From Trichomonas vaginalis G3 (taxonomy: Eukaryota; Parabasalia; Trichomonadida; Trichomonadidae), in the NCBI RefSeq assembly GCF_026262505.1, contig NC_067203.1, forward strand, positions 13,032,392 to 13,096,391: DNA of 64,000 bases, written 5' to 3'. A program made the position numbers and the translations under genes. This document shows, piece after piece, positions 29,093-39,612 of the stretch. Below the pieces are notes generated by a model. That model had not been told where the DNA came from, ran no database searches, and worked only from the letters and a program-made list of their open reading frames with translations. Numbering within the stretch: the stretch's first letter is position 1; each line of letters starts with the position of its first letter.

Positions 29093-32000
29093 TTATGTGT
29101 CATAATAGAACCCACGTGGACCAAGCTTTACTTTCTTCCTGGCTGATTTTTTAACTCTTCTTTTTCCTTCATTGCCACTACTTTCACTAGATGAAGTTAC
29201 TTCTTCACTACTTTCACTTTGTTCTACTCTTCTCTTCTTCTTTGGTGTCGCTTTTGGTAACTTGCCCTCTGCTTCAAGTTGTTGCATCTTTGCCTCATGT
29301 TCACCTAGTATGTTGTAAATTTCCCATGTCCTTTTTGCCTTTGGGCTCTGGTCGCCCATCTCAGGTAACCTATATCCTAGAAAGATTTTGTCATAGTTTG
29401 TATTTGAGTCTTCGCGTATTGTTTGCATGACTCTTTCCTGAGTTTCCGGTTCAAGCTCTTCAAACAGAGCTTGTCCATATGGAATAAGCTCGTTTCCAAA
29501 TATATGTTTTTGTAGCCATTCTGGTTTTCTTTCCATGTTACCAACAATATTTTGTGAATGGGAAAGCTTTTACCCAATGTTTCAGTCTTGCGTCATTTAT
29601 TTCTGTAGTTGGTTTTATTTTGTCAAGGAACATGTTTTTCAATACTAACATTTCATTTGGTACTGTCCATTTGAGTTTTCTTAAATACTCATCCCTTCTC
29701 GGTTCATTGTCTGCAAAGTAAGTTTTTATGACATTTTGTAAACTTTCGTTTGCAAGGTCATGTACAATAGGTTCTCTTCCTTCTCTCTCCCTAACTTTCT
29801 TTCTAAACTCTTCACCAAATATACCATCTTTATGGTTCTGTGTAGTTCTTTGAGATAAATGTTCTAGAACGTCAGGTGTTATATTTCCATCAGCCATGTT
29901 CATTTCATACTGGTCCAAAATATCTGCATGTTTCATATCTTTCAATGGCATTAAAGCCGCGCTGAAAATACCAGCTAAATCTGGTTCACCATTCACTTCC
30001 ATTGCGTCTACAACTTCTTGGAATTGTGGTTGTAAGTTTATGAACCACCTATCCGGGTTAGCTTTATGACCCCATCTCATTGTAGTTCCATAGTCTGCAG
30101 AAACAAAAGTAGGTTTGTTTCCATATTGGTTAGGTTCTGAATGAACTTTAAACAATGTTTCATTTCTATATGTTTTGGTGAAATTTAACCTTTTATTTTC
30201 ACCGAGTTCAGCCAAAGATTGAACGTTATATGGTCGTAAGTAAAAAGGGTTATTGTATTTGCGTACATTTTCTTTCAGTACTTCCATTCTATGCTGAATA
30301 TTTTCATCTGGTGTTGGAGTCTTTTGTATGTCGGCAAACATTTTTCGATATTCTTCTACCATGTCAGCCGAATTTTTCTTAGACTCTTGGAAAGATTCCA
30401 TATTCACCTCATAGTCTTGTTGAGGGTCAAGATTTTTCGGCTGTTCCAAATCTTCATCTAGTTCTGTGAAGTTAGTTTCCAAAGGAGGAACTTGTTCGTT
30501 TCCTTCAGGCTCTTCTAGCTGTTGTTGCTGAACTATTTCTTCCATGTCTGGTTGTATCTGAACTTCTTCCTGTGGAGTTTCTTGTACCTCATCTGCTGGC
30601 ATTTCATATATTCCGAGACCGTTTTTAACAAGTTCCCTATCTAAGTCATCCGGACTCATAAACCTTTCTTCTTTCGTTCCGTCTCTATTTTTTACGCGTT
30701 TCATGAAGAGAGTTGAATTGTCATTTAGCTCTGACACCAAATATCTCGGAGTAAATTCGTTCATGTCATTTGGATGATATGCTATTAAATCATATCCCTT
30801 AGCGAGCTTGTATTTTCCAGGTTTGAAATTATATCCCATTTGGTGCTGAGCCATAAAGCTAAATAGGTTCGGGTCAGTATTTCCTTCCTTGAACTTTCTA
30901 ATAGCTTCTTTATATCTGTCACTAAAGTCAAGAGTAGCTGGGTAACCATAGTCTTCTTTAAGCATTTTTAAGAAATCTTGGTTTCCTTGTTCTCTACTTC
31001 TTTTATGTCCTTGCTCTGTTTGTTGTTGTTGTTGTGCTGGGTTTTGAACTGTTGGTTGCTGTGCTGGTTGTTGTTGCTGTGCAGGGTTTTGAACTGTTGG
31101 TTGTTGTGCAGGGTTTTGAACTGTTGGTTGTTGTGCAGGGTTTTGAACTGTTGGTTTTGGTTGTTGTTGTGGTGCTGGATTTTGAACTGTTGGTTGTTGT
31201 GTTGGTTTTGGTGCATGCCTGTGTCTGTGTCCATGTGACGATGTAAATGTTTTAGGTAGTCCTGGTGCAGGTGCTTCTCTTGGAGGGTTTGGTGGTATAT
31301 AAGTTCCACTAGCTAGTATATAAGTTCCACCAGCTGGTATATAAGTTCCACCAGCTGGCACATATGTTCCATCTGCAGCATAGTGTCCTACCTGACTTTT
31401 CGTTTTTAAGAAAGCATTTACTAGGTCTGTTTTGGTCTGTTGTAACTCTTTTTCTTGACTTTCCACAACAGTTGCTCTAACGGCGTCATAGGCACTTTGA
31501 ACTGCCTGTCTCGTTGCTGCATCTGTTATTTTCGTCATATTTTGTGCTACTTCTCTTAACTCTTTGTCGAAACCTTCAGACTTCAGTTTCTTTCCAGATG
31601 AGAAGTCGTTCACTAGTTTCACCTTACTATGAAGAGCTTCGAAGGCGTTCTTAAAGTCAGCATTTGTTAAAGCTTCATTTGAACTGTCTTCATCCGCTTG
31701 TATTTTTGTCCTTATTGACCCTATAAGTTGGGCTGCTTTGGCGTTGGCTTGGGCATCTAACCAGTCATTGTTAGCTTTTATATATTCTGCGCTTTTCATT
31801 GCCTTTTGCATGGCTGCGTCGTTATTTTTACTTTCTTGTGCTAAGTTTTCATACTGTACGGTTTGGTTTTGCAACTGTAAAAGTTTTTCTGCCTTTACAT
31901 TTGCTTCAACTTCTTTTTATACTCATCGCTATCCATATATGTCTTCAGGGCTTTTTGTTTTATCTCTTCATCTTTCAGTACTTTATATTGAGTAGTATGG

Positions 32001-32512
32001 TTTTTCAAATTTACAACATCTTGTTCCATTTTTGCTACTTCTGCTGCTTTTTCTGACACTTTTTTCGCATATTCCTCTGTACTTAGTTCTTTCAGTTGTT
32101 CTTCTTTCTTCTTTTTCTCTACGTTTAACTCATTGAGTTTCTTTGTGTGTCTGTCATATTCTAGTTTCTTTTCGTTTTCACCTATTTGCTTCTGTATGTC
32201 TATGTTTGACTTTTTGACATCTGATATTTGATTTTTGAGTGAACTCAAATTCATTTGACTTTGAGGGTTATAAGCTGTTCCGTCTGCAGCTCCACCATAG
32301 CCTGCCATTTTCGCTAAAAGTGCCGCTCTTAAACCTCCACTCTGTGCACCCAAAACTCGGTTTAAAAGCATAGGATTGCTTGACATTTGTTGCAACATAG
32401 TGGGGTCATTCAGCATTTGTTGTTGCAACTGTTGTTGTGGTGTCAGTTTTACTATTGGATGTTTCAATGCTCTCTTCCTCTTACGTATATTCTTACGTAG
32501 CTTACGTGGCAT
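29093..32512 (-). pseudogene. Large Maverick virion-associated protein, broken
   Basis: This is about 1,140 codons, the largest gene of the element, adjacent to the right TIR. The N-terminus MPRKLRKNIRKRKRALKH is strongly basic. A Gln/Met-rich stretch follows, then a long Lys/Glu coiled coil, and a Pro/Gln-rich linker with repeated TVQNPAQQ units. After that come a globular region (DFSDRYKEAIRKFKEGNTD, FMAQHQMGYNFKPGKYKLA) and an acidic C-terminal half. Next to the capsid gene and with a histone-like start, it may be a core or tegument-like protein; the family is not recognised. It is broken at about two points. Confidence 0.65.
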
Positions 32513-32639
32513 TTTAAGTGAAGTTAAAAAGCGGTTTTTGACAGATGTTTATATGGCACTTTTTGTTCAGCACAAAAAACTACTCGGTCAAAGTGTTGTC
32601 AGTTTTGTAAAATAACCGTCCTATCTTGTTTTAAAAGGG

Positions 32640-32801
32640 AGAAAAGGCTTCTCAAAGTATACTTCCGTGGAACGCCTGTAACTTTTCCTGTAGCGACGAT
32701 AGACCCTTACTTGTCCGGACAAAGTTATACTAAACATCTTCAGGGCTAGAGGGCACGAAGTGCCTGGAAGCCCCACTACCTTTTTTTTTTTTTTTTTTTT
32801 T
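32640..32801 (-). repeat. Right terminal inverted repeat of Maverick copy 2
   Basis: This is the reverse complement of 7127-7288 with about four differences. The hairpin is: outer stem GGGCT (32743-32747) with AGCCC (32769-32773), AGA/GGA internal loop, inner stem GGCAC (32752-32756) with GTGCC (32760-32764), loop GAA. It ends in a T21 tract (32781-32801), followed by CATAC. Confidence 0.92.
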
Positions 32802-32806
32802 CATAC
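32802..32806. other. Probable right target-site duplication (CATAC)
   Basis: This is the direct repeat of 7122-7126, immediately outside the T21 tract. The next ~265 bp (32807-33071) are AT-rich host DNA without a supported gene. Confidence 0.6.
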
Positions 32807-33282
32807 TTGTTTCTTTTCTTTCAAATCATTTGTTTTTCATTTAAAATGTCTATGGAACAATGTATATATTTGCTCCTCATATGGGCAAATGAAAGTATTA
32901 TATACCCAGAAAATAAAATTTCCTGATTATTTAAGTTTTGTTCAATAATTTTAAAATTTTCAATTTTCAAATAAAGATCAGTTGAGGACATCAAACTATT
33001 TAATATTATATTTACAAAATAACACGTTTTACTACCAGATTGATTTTCTTTCTAAATGTGAAAAAGATATTGAGTGGGGGACAAACTCGCCCATTGTCAC
33101 TTTTCATTAACCTTAAACTTGTAATTTTCATTATTTTTAATTAACCTTATTTCTTTCCCAATTCCTGATTTATTTTATTCACTTACTATTAAAAGTCACA
33201 TTTTAATAAAATATAATAATTTATTTATAGCATTTTTTACTATACTGTAATAAAAAATTAATTATAATAAATTAAATGTTTA

Positions 33283-33651
33283 TTAAATCAAATGTTTTCT
33301 TTGCAATAATATTTTTAATGTTGAGTAAACAATGTTGGGATCAAGTGTATATTTTTTCAGACCTTTCTGAACAGCTTCAAGCATACTGATGCATTCGACT
33401 TTTTTAAATTGTGTCATTTCTTCGAAATCTCTTGTGACTTTTTTGATAACTTTAACACTTCTCTCTGAATCCAGACCTTTAATTTGCAACTTAATCAGGA
33501 ATGAAGGAACAACACTGGAATATAACTCGATGACAAGTTCATCGAGTCGAAGATTTGGTTGTACACCACTTGTATGTGCCGGATACCATTGTGTCAAATT
33601 TTTTCTGAAATTAACTTTAAAAGTACTAAGTAAGATCATGAGATATAGCAA
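33283..33651 (-). pseudogene. Gene fragment inside the MULE-like element
   Basis: The frame is open for 122 codons. Its C-terminal ~95 residues look like real protein (NLRLDELVIELYSSVVPSFL, KGLDSERSVKVIKKVTRDFE, LEAVQKGLKKYTLDPNIVYS), mostly helical. Its N-terminal part runs into the 121-bp tandem repeats, so it looks like a captured or decayed 3' end. Gene fragments inside MULEs are a known pattern. I do not recognise the family. Confidence 0.4.
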
Positions 33652-34001
33652 TATATGTTTAAACTAACTTATATTTTGGTTGTACACCACTTGTATGTGC
33701 CGGATACCATTGTGTCAAATTTTTTCTGAAATTAACTTTAAAAGTACTAAGTAAGATCATGAGATATAGCAATATATGTTTAAACTAACTTATATTTTGG
33801 TTGTACACCACTTGTATGTGCCGGATACCATTGTGTCAAATTTTTTCTGAAATTAACTTTAAAAGTACTAAGTAAGATCATGAGATATAGCAATATATGT
33901 TTAAACTAACTTATATTTTGGTTGTACACCACTTGTATGTGCCGGATACCATTGTGTCAAATTTTTTCTGAAATTAACTTTAAAAGTACTAAGTAAGATC
34001 A
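33555..34001. repeat. Tandem 121-bp repeats inside the MULE-like element
   Basis: Copies start at 33555, 33676, 33797 and 33918; the last is partial (about 84 bp). They are essentially identical, each starting TTGGTTGTACACCACTTGTA. The first copy overlaps the gene fragment. Confidence 0.9.
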
Positions 34002-36065
34002 TTTATTTTTGCATAATATAATGCCAATATGGTTTCTTTTGATTTTATTTCATTTATAAGCAAATCAGATTTACCCAAAAACTCCACTCCATAAGCGTTC
34101 ATTTGCTAAATTAAAAAGTGACAATGGGCTAGTCTGTCCCTTTCTCAAAAGATATTTCAATTTAAAATATAAAGTAATAATGATCTATTTAGTAAATTTA
34201 TATTTGACATAGTCATTGCTGGTTAATTATTATCTTTTTTAAAGATCATATCATTTTTTTTAGAAACAAAGCATCGAAATATCTCATCTAGGAATATCCA
34301 TATATGTATTTATGATTGCAATTATTTTAGTGAAAACTGGACATTCATTAATGTCTTGTATTTTATGACACTTTTTTTATCTGTCTAAACTTTTTCAACA
34401 TGGGCTCCGAGTATTTACGCAAATATGATGATTTCATAGATGCGTATGAGAAGCTTTTTTGCTTGAATTCAAGCGATTCTGCTGAAAACATGACTGATTT
34501 GATCTCATCAGTTTTAATCACCAAGTATAATACATCATTTAACAAACTCATTATGAATATTTTCCGTGCAATTCAGTACAACTACCGTTCCATTGATCTT
34601 TATGTTCAAATTCTAAATCAAATTTCAGCTAAATTTTCTAAAGACATCATAAAAATATTAGCTCGTAACGATTTATTCTCAATGTGTCATCGATTAAATA
34701 TATATCCGTGCAGTTCTGAAAATTCAAATCAAGTCAGATATAACAATCAAAATTATCCAAAAGAAAATGAAATTTTATACATAATAATGCATGATCAAAT
34801 CGATAAATTCAAAGAATATATTACCAATAACTCATTGGAAAACGAAACATTCAATATTCCAACATATTATTATGTATCTCCTATTGAAGCATGCTGTTAT
34901 TTTGGATCTGTTAACATTTTTTATTTTCTCATTTCAAATTCTCGAGAGGACATAAACCCTAATTATAATTGTCTTGAATTTGCACTTATGGGCAGAAATA
35001 CTGATATTATCAATGAATGCATGAAAAATACTAAATTAAATTCAAGTATGTTGGACCTTATTGTTATGTCTCATAACAATCAATTCTTGGAACATATTAT
35101 AATGAGGGATCTCTGCAATCTTTATGAATTAAAACCGAGAAAAATTGTAAAATCTCAAAACTTGAAGGCAGTTTTCCTTATGTTCGAGAAAGAGAAGAAC
35201 TCAGTCATTCCATGGTGTGCTGCATTTCCACAATCTATAGATATTCTCAAGGAACCAGATTTATGTTGGGATTCGATATCTTACAAAGAGCGAAACATTA
35301 TGCATTTTGCAACTAAAAGCAACAGTATTGAACTATGCAAATTCATATTGAATTTGAAAGTTCTTGATAGTGATTATTTAAGCTCATTAGATCGCAGTAA
35401 AATGACGCCTGTTCACTATGCAGTTAAGAATAAAAACAAAGAGATGATTGAGCTTCTTATTTCTAATGGAGCAAGTCCAGATGCAATATCGTTCCCCGAA
35501 AGAAATCCTCTCCAATATGCAGTTTACAATAGTCTTCATGATATGATTGAAGTTCTTATTTCAAATGGTGCCAAAATCAATGCAAAATTTGGACCGGATG
35601 ACATGGCAGCTCTTCATCAAGCCGTAGAAATGTTAATAGAGCTTCTTGTTTCTCATGGAGCAGATGTTAATGTAAAAGATGAGCGCCACAATACACCACT
35701 TCATATTTCATCACAGCATCATGAAAGTATAAAAATAGCCGAGTTTCTTATATCAAATGGTGCGGACGTAAATGCAAGAGATCAGGAACAAAGGACTCCT
35801 CTCTATTTTGCAACACGCTACAACTTTATTGAGTTAGTGAAACTTCTTATCTCTCATGGAACAGAAATTTCAGCTATAGATTTTACAGGGGCAACCGCAC
35901 TTCATATAGCAGCACGAAGTCATAACAACGAAATTGCCAAACTTCTCATTTTGAATGGAGCAGATGTGAATATTAAAGATAATTCTGGATCCGTTCCACT
36001 TTGCTTAGCTATTAATGCAAATAACAGCGAAATTTCAGAACTTCTCATTTTACATGATGCTAATA

Positions 36066-37365
36066 TAGGGTGTCCAAAGGTGCGTTTAGCACAGCGCTCT
36101 ATATGAGACTATTAAAGGAGATATATGCTGATTATAAATATATAATAAAAAATATGAATATATGTATATGATGAGTATGTTGTATTTTGGCGCCATGCCG
36201 GGATATAAAATGAATTTTGAGACAAGAGGCGGTTTCGCGGGAAATTTTGGCGGGATTTTTTTCATTTTTTTAATGAATCATAAAGAAAACATCCTCGCTC
36301 TTGCAAAAAATGCAAAGACTGTAAAAAAATCTACGAGACATTGGTAAAATGCTTCGGTATGGATGCTCCTAGCTATTCCACTGTAACGTATCATGTTAGG
36401 ATGTATCACTTCATGAACAAAAAGGCGCCCATCATAAAAATTGACAAAAAATCGCCGGATCAAAGAAAAATCAAAGCAATTCTTCAAGCGCTAGATGAAG
36501 ACCCAAGAGCATCACTCAGAAGGATAGAGGAGATGACAAAGATACCACGTACAACAGTCAGTTATTATCTGCACAATTATTTGAACTACAAACTAGCGTA
36601 TACACGTTGGGTTCCGCACAACCTTAATTCAGTTCAAAAAAAATCTAGAGTCCAATCTTCGAAAGAGCTCCTCTCTATATTGGGTGCGTATCAATCCAAG
36701 AAGTTTCGCTTTTTAGTAACAGGGGACGAGTCTTGGTTTCAATATGCAACAGAAGCCAAAATCATGTGGATCCCGAAGGATGAAAATCCGCAAACATTCC
36801 CGAAGAAAAAAATTGACACACTAATGATGATGTTGTCGGTTTTTTGGGGCGTGAATGGCATCATCGCAATTGATATTCTTCAAAAACCTAATACGATGAA
36901 TGCTCAGTATCTAATTGACAATGTTCTTACTCAAATTATCAATTCTGATGAGTTTGAGAAATCCAAACAAAAAACAAAAGTTTGCAATTCATTTTGATAA
37001 TTCAAGAGTTCACAAAAGTCATAAGGTAATGAATTACTTGGTGGAAAACAATGTCAAAGTTGTTCCAAACCCAATTTATTCACCTGATATTGCACCCTCT
37101 GACTTTTATTTATTCGGCACGCTAAAAAGAGAGCTGAAGGACGCGAATTCGCGAGTCCAGATGATCTTGAAAATTTTGTAAGAGAGCAATTTGAGCAATT
37201 TTCTCATGATGATTTAAAGCGTGTCTTTCAAGCCTGGATCGATCGCTGCGAACGCGTGATTGAATCCAATGGTGATTATATTTAAATAAACTTTATATAT
37301 ATGTAACTTGTTTATTTCTATTCGCAGTATTCAGGTTTGTGCTAAACACACCTTTGGACACCCTA
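36066..37365 (+). mobile_element. Tvmar1-type mariner (copy B) in a host ankyrin gene
   Basis: The element is 1,300 bp between TA duplications at 36064-36065 and 37366-37367. Its ends match copy A (TAGGGTGTCCAAAGGTG; GGACACCCTA). It is nearly identical to copy A (27147-28449), in the opposite orientation, with a net three fewer bases. Confidence 0.95.
36275..37284 (+). pseudogene. Mariner transposase (Tvmar1-like), copy B, frameshifted
   Basis: The same D34D transposase as copy A: TGDESWFQYA, HFDNSRVHKSHK, SPDIAPSDFYLF. Three length changes disturb the frame. A short A-run near 36305 affects the start, a 2-base loss near 36968 lies just before the second catalytic aspartate, and a 1-base loss near 37127 lies just after the third. 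This copy cannot encode a full transposase. The A-run pair near the start is 6 and 7 here but 7 and 6 in copy A. Confidence 0.9.
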
Positions 37366-38656
37366 TATCAATGAAAAAGTTGATGAAGGAAAAACCGCTC
37401 TTCATTTAGCAGTTCAAAAGAACAACACCAAAATTGCAGAACTTCTTATTTCACACGGGGCAAATGTCAATGCAAAAAATGAAAAAGGAATCACTCCACT
37501 TCATATAGCTGTTGAAAAAGGCAATGACAAAATTTTAGAATTCCTCATTGCGAATAAAGCAAACGTGAAAGCAAAGGATGAAAATGGAACCACACCACTT
37601 CACTTAGCAGCAATCGGAAACAACAGCAAAATTGTAGAACTTCTCATTTCGAATAAAGCAAATGTGAAAGCAAAAGATGAAAAAGGAATGACTCCACTTC
37701 ATTTTGCGTCACAAAAAAATCGTGCTGAAATTGCGAAAATTCTTATTTCACATGGTGCAAATGTCAAAGCACAAGATAATGATGGCCTTACTCCTCTTCA
37801 CTATTCAGCGACAAATCAAAATCAAACCACAACTGAAATTCTTATTTCAAATGGTGCTGATATTGAAGCAAATGATAAAACAGGATCAACCCCCCTACTT
37901 ATTGCAATTAAAACTCGACACTATGATGCTGCGCAATGCCTTATTTCACACAATGCGAAAATTAATGTCAAAGATAATCAAGGACAAACTGCGCTTCATT
38001 TTGCTGCAATAAATAATTCACTTCCAATATTAAATGTTCTTATTGAATTGAGTGATGATATCAATGTCCGTGATAATGATCAAAAGTCGCCTCTTCATTT
38101 CGCAGTCATTAATAACAATAAGGATATGATAAGTATTCTTATGGAACATAAAGCTGACATCAATGCAACAGATATTAATGGTCAAAACGCTCTTCATTTT
38201 GCAGTTCAAAATAACTTTAAAAATATTGTAAATCTGCTGATGTATCATGGTGCCAATGTTAATTCACAAGATAATAAAGGAAGAACTGCCATGCATTTTG
38301 CAGTGGAAAGGAATAGCAAAGCAACAATCGCAATGCTTAAATCTTTTAGAGCTGACATCAATATTAAGGATAATGACGGACAAACTCCTCTTCATTATGC
38401 TGCAATCAAATGCAGGAAAGAAATTGTAGATGTTCTTATTCATCATGGAGCAGATATCGAAGCCGCAGATAATGAAGGCCGGAAAATTATTCATATTGCA
38501 GCGGAGAATAATAGAATGGGCCTGATAGATTCTCTTCTAGATTTAGGAACAGATATTAATGCAAAAGATAACAATGGACATACACCATTTTATTATGCAT
38601 TAAAGAAGTCTACCAAAGCAACAATATCATTTCTTGTTTCGAAAGGAGCAGTTTAA

Positions 38657-38979
38657 ATCAAATTTTCAATAAACAATTATTTAATTTGTTATAAAAGATT
38701 ATATATTTCGAAAAACAAGGCTTTAATCACAAACATGAAAATTTCGAAGCAGTTGAAGTCATATTAATCAAAAAAGAACGTAAGAGATCGAATAAAAATA
38801 TAATTTTTTTTCATTTGATAAATAAAACAGTGTTTATCGAAAGCATGTAAAATTTAAAAATACAAATAACAAAGCATGGTAAAACTTTATAGTTTCTAAA
38901 ACAAATGAATTAAAAAATCGATTTTTTGTTGTAAAGATTGAAAGCTATGTAAGGAATAAAATAGCATACCATGGATATT
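38657..38979. other. Intergenic, AT-rich
   Basis: This lies between the ankyrin gene and the convergent C2H2 gene. I see no coding, RNA or repeat signal. Confidence 0.6.
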
Positions 38980-39282
38980 CTATTCTTCTAAATGGCTTGC
39001 TACGTAGTTCCATTTTTCTTCATATGCACAGTGAAATGGGAGATGAAATGGAGAAGTTGTAGGGAATCTATAATTTACTTGGACTTTACTTTCGTTTAAT
39101 AACTTTGTATGCGTTTTTAAATGAATTTCTAAAGAAGAATCTGTAACTAATACTCCACATTGTGGGCAACGAGCAAGCTGAATGTTAGTTTCAGTTGGAA
39201 AATTCCCAAATGGATGTGATTGGTCGTAATCCGAATATGATTGTAAATTAAAATCCGAAATATTTGTTATAATTTTACTCAT
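38980..39282 (-). CDS. Small C2H2-type zinc-finger protein (100 aa)
   Basis: One zinc-finger-like motif is visible: CPQCGVLVTDSSLEIHLKTH, with Cys-X2-Cys and His-X3-His-type ligands spaced as in a C2H2 finger. The rest is polar (MSKIITNISDFNLQSYSDYD, with a final EEKWNYVASHLEE). The ATG at 39282 lies a few bases after TTTTTCAGA, which contains a TCA like the trichomonad initiator. It could be a nucleic-acid-binding or adaptor protein. Confidence 0.6.
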   Translation of the reverse strand: MSKIITNISDFNLQSYSDYDQSHPFGNFPTETNIQLARCPQCGVLVTDSSLEIHLKTHTKLLNESKVQVNYRFPTTSPFHLPFHCAYEEKWNYVASHLEE

Positions 39283-39489
39283 TCTGAAAAATTACATTTT
39301 TTTTCAGAATCTATCGGCGCGTAGCAACGCTCTATAAAATTAATTTTTTTCGTCATCTTTAATTAAATCAAATTAGCTATCTAAATTTCATATTTTTGTG
39401 ACCTAATTTTGATCATATTGGATTGCAATTTTTAATCGTTTTTAAACTATTAGCATATATCAAGTTGAGTTATATTATACTGTGGATTA

Positions 39490-39521
39490 ATCGAGTACGG
39501 GACAAATTTGCCCATTTTTGT
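39490..39521 (+). repeat. Solitary MULE-like terminal repeat
   Basis: GAGTACGGGACAAATTTGCC followed by CATTTTTGTG resembles the outer TIR at 33072. It points rightward into the ankyrin fragment at 39613. No partner end was found in the next 2 kb, so it may be a truncated element or chance similarity. Confidence 0.35.
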
Positions 39522-39612
39522 GTGATTTCAGAGTGGAACATTGTGATAAAGAACTTAAAACAATCAACTGACCCATAATAACAGCATAATTCAAGAAAAG
39601 AATAAGCATCAT

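Larger units (their letters stand above)
7127..32801. mobile_element. Maverick/Polinton copy 2, full-length, broken
   Basis: The element spans 25,675 bp between 162-bp terminal inverted repeats. Each end begins with a 21-nt A/T tract and a nested hairpin. The direct repeat CATAC flanks it (7122-7126 and 32802-32806), fitting the 5-6 bp duplications of Mavericks. Parts include a methyltransferase, fibre, integrase, HNH nuclease, three KilA-N proteins, packaging ATPase, SF3 helicase, candidate penton, major capsid and large virion protein. No DNA polymerase B and no adenain-type protease are recognised. A Tvmar1 mariner is nested at 27147-28449. The coding parts carry roughly thirty breaks, so it is a dead copy. 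TIR identity near 97% and close similarity to copy 1 point to a young age. Confidence 0.93.
33072..34146. mobile_element. Non-autonomous MULE-like element, 1,075 bp
   Basis: The TIRs are about 33 bp, starting GAGTGGGGGACAAACTCGCC at the left and, read inverted, GAGAAAGGGACAGACTAGCC at the right, both continuing CATTGTCACTTTT. There are five mismatches. The direct repeat AAAAGATATT flanks both sides (33062-33071 and 34147-34156). A 10-bp duplication and GAG-starting TIRs fit Mutator-like elements, which are common in T. vaginalis. No MULE transposase is present; the inside holds a gene fragment and tandem repeats. Confidence 0.75.
34400..38656 (+). pseudogene. DUF3447/ankyrin-repeat protein gene split by Tvmar1
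   Basis: This host gene starts at ATG 34400 (MGSEYLRKYDDFIDAYEKLF). The first ~300 residues form the N-terminal helical region of T. vaginalis DUF3447 ankyrin proteins (KENEILYIIMHDQIDKFKEY, VSPIEACCYFGSVNIFYFLI). About twenty ankyrin repeats follow (TPLHLAA..., AELLISHGANVNAK pattern) to the stop at 38656. A mariner at 36066-37365 breaks it between repeats; removing element plus one TA leaves the same frame on both sides, about 984 codons. No other break was noticed. The insertion truncates the protein after about 555 native residues. Confidence 0.9.

Noticed and set aside
30978-31246. Hydrophobic frames opposite the large virion gene
   Set aside because: Antisense shadows of the Pro/Gln-rich linker (Leu/Val/Cys-rich by codon complement).
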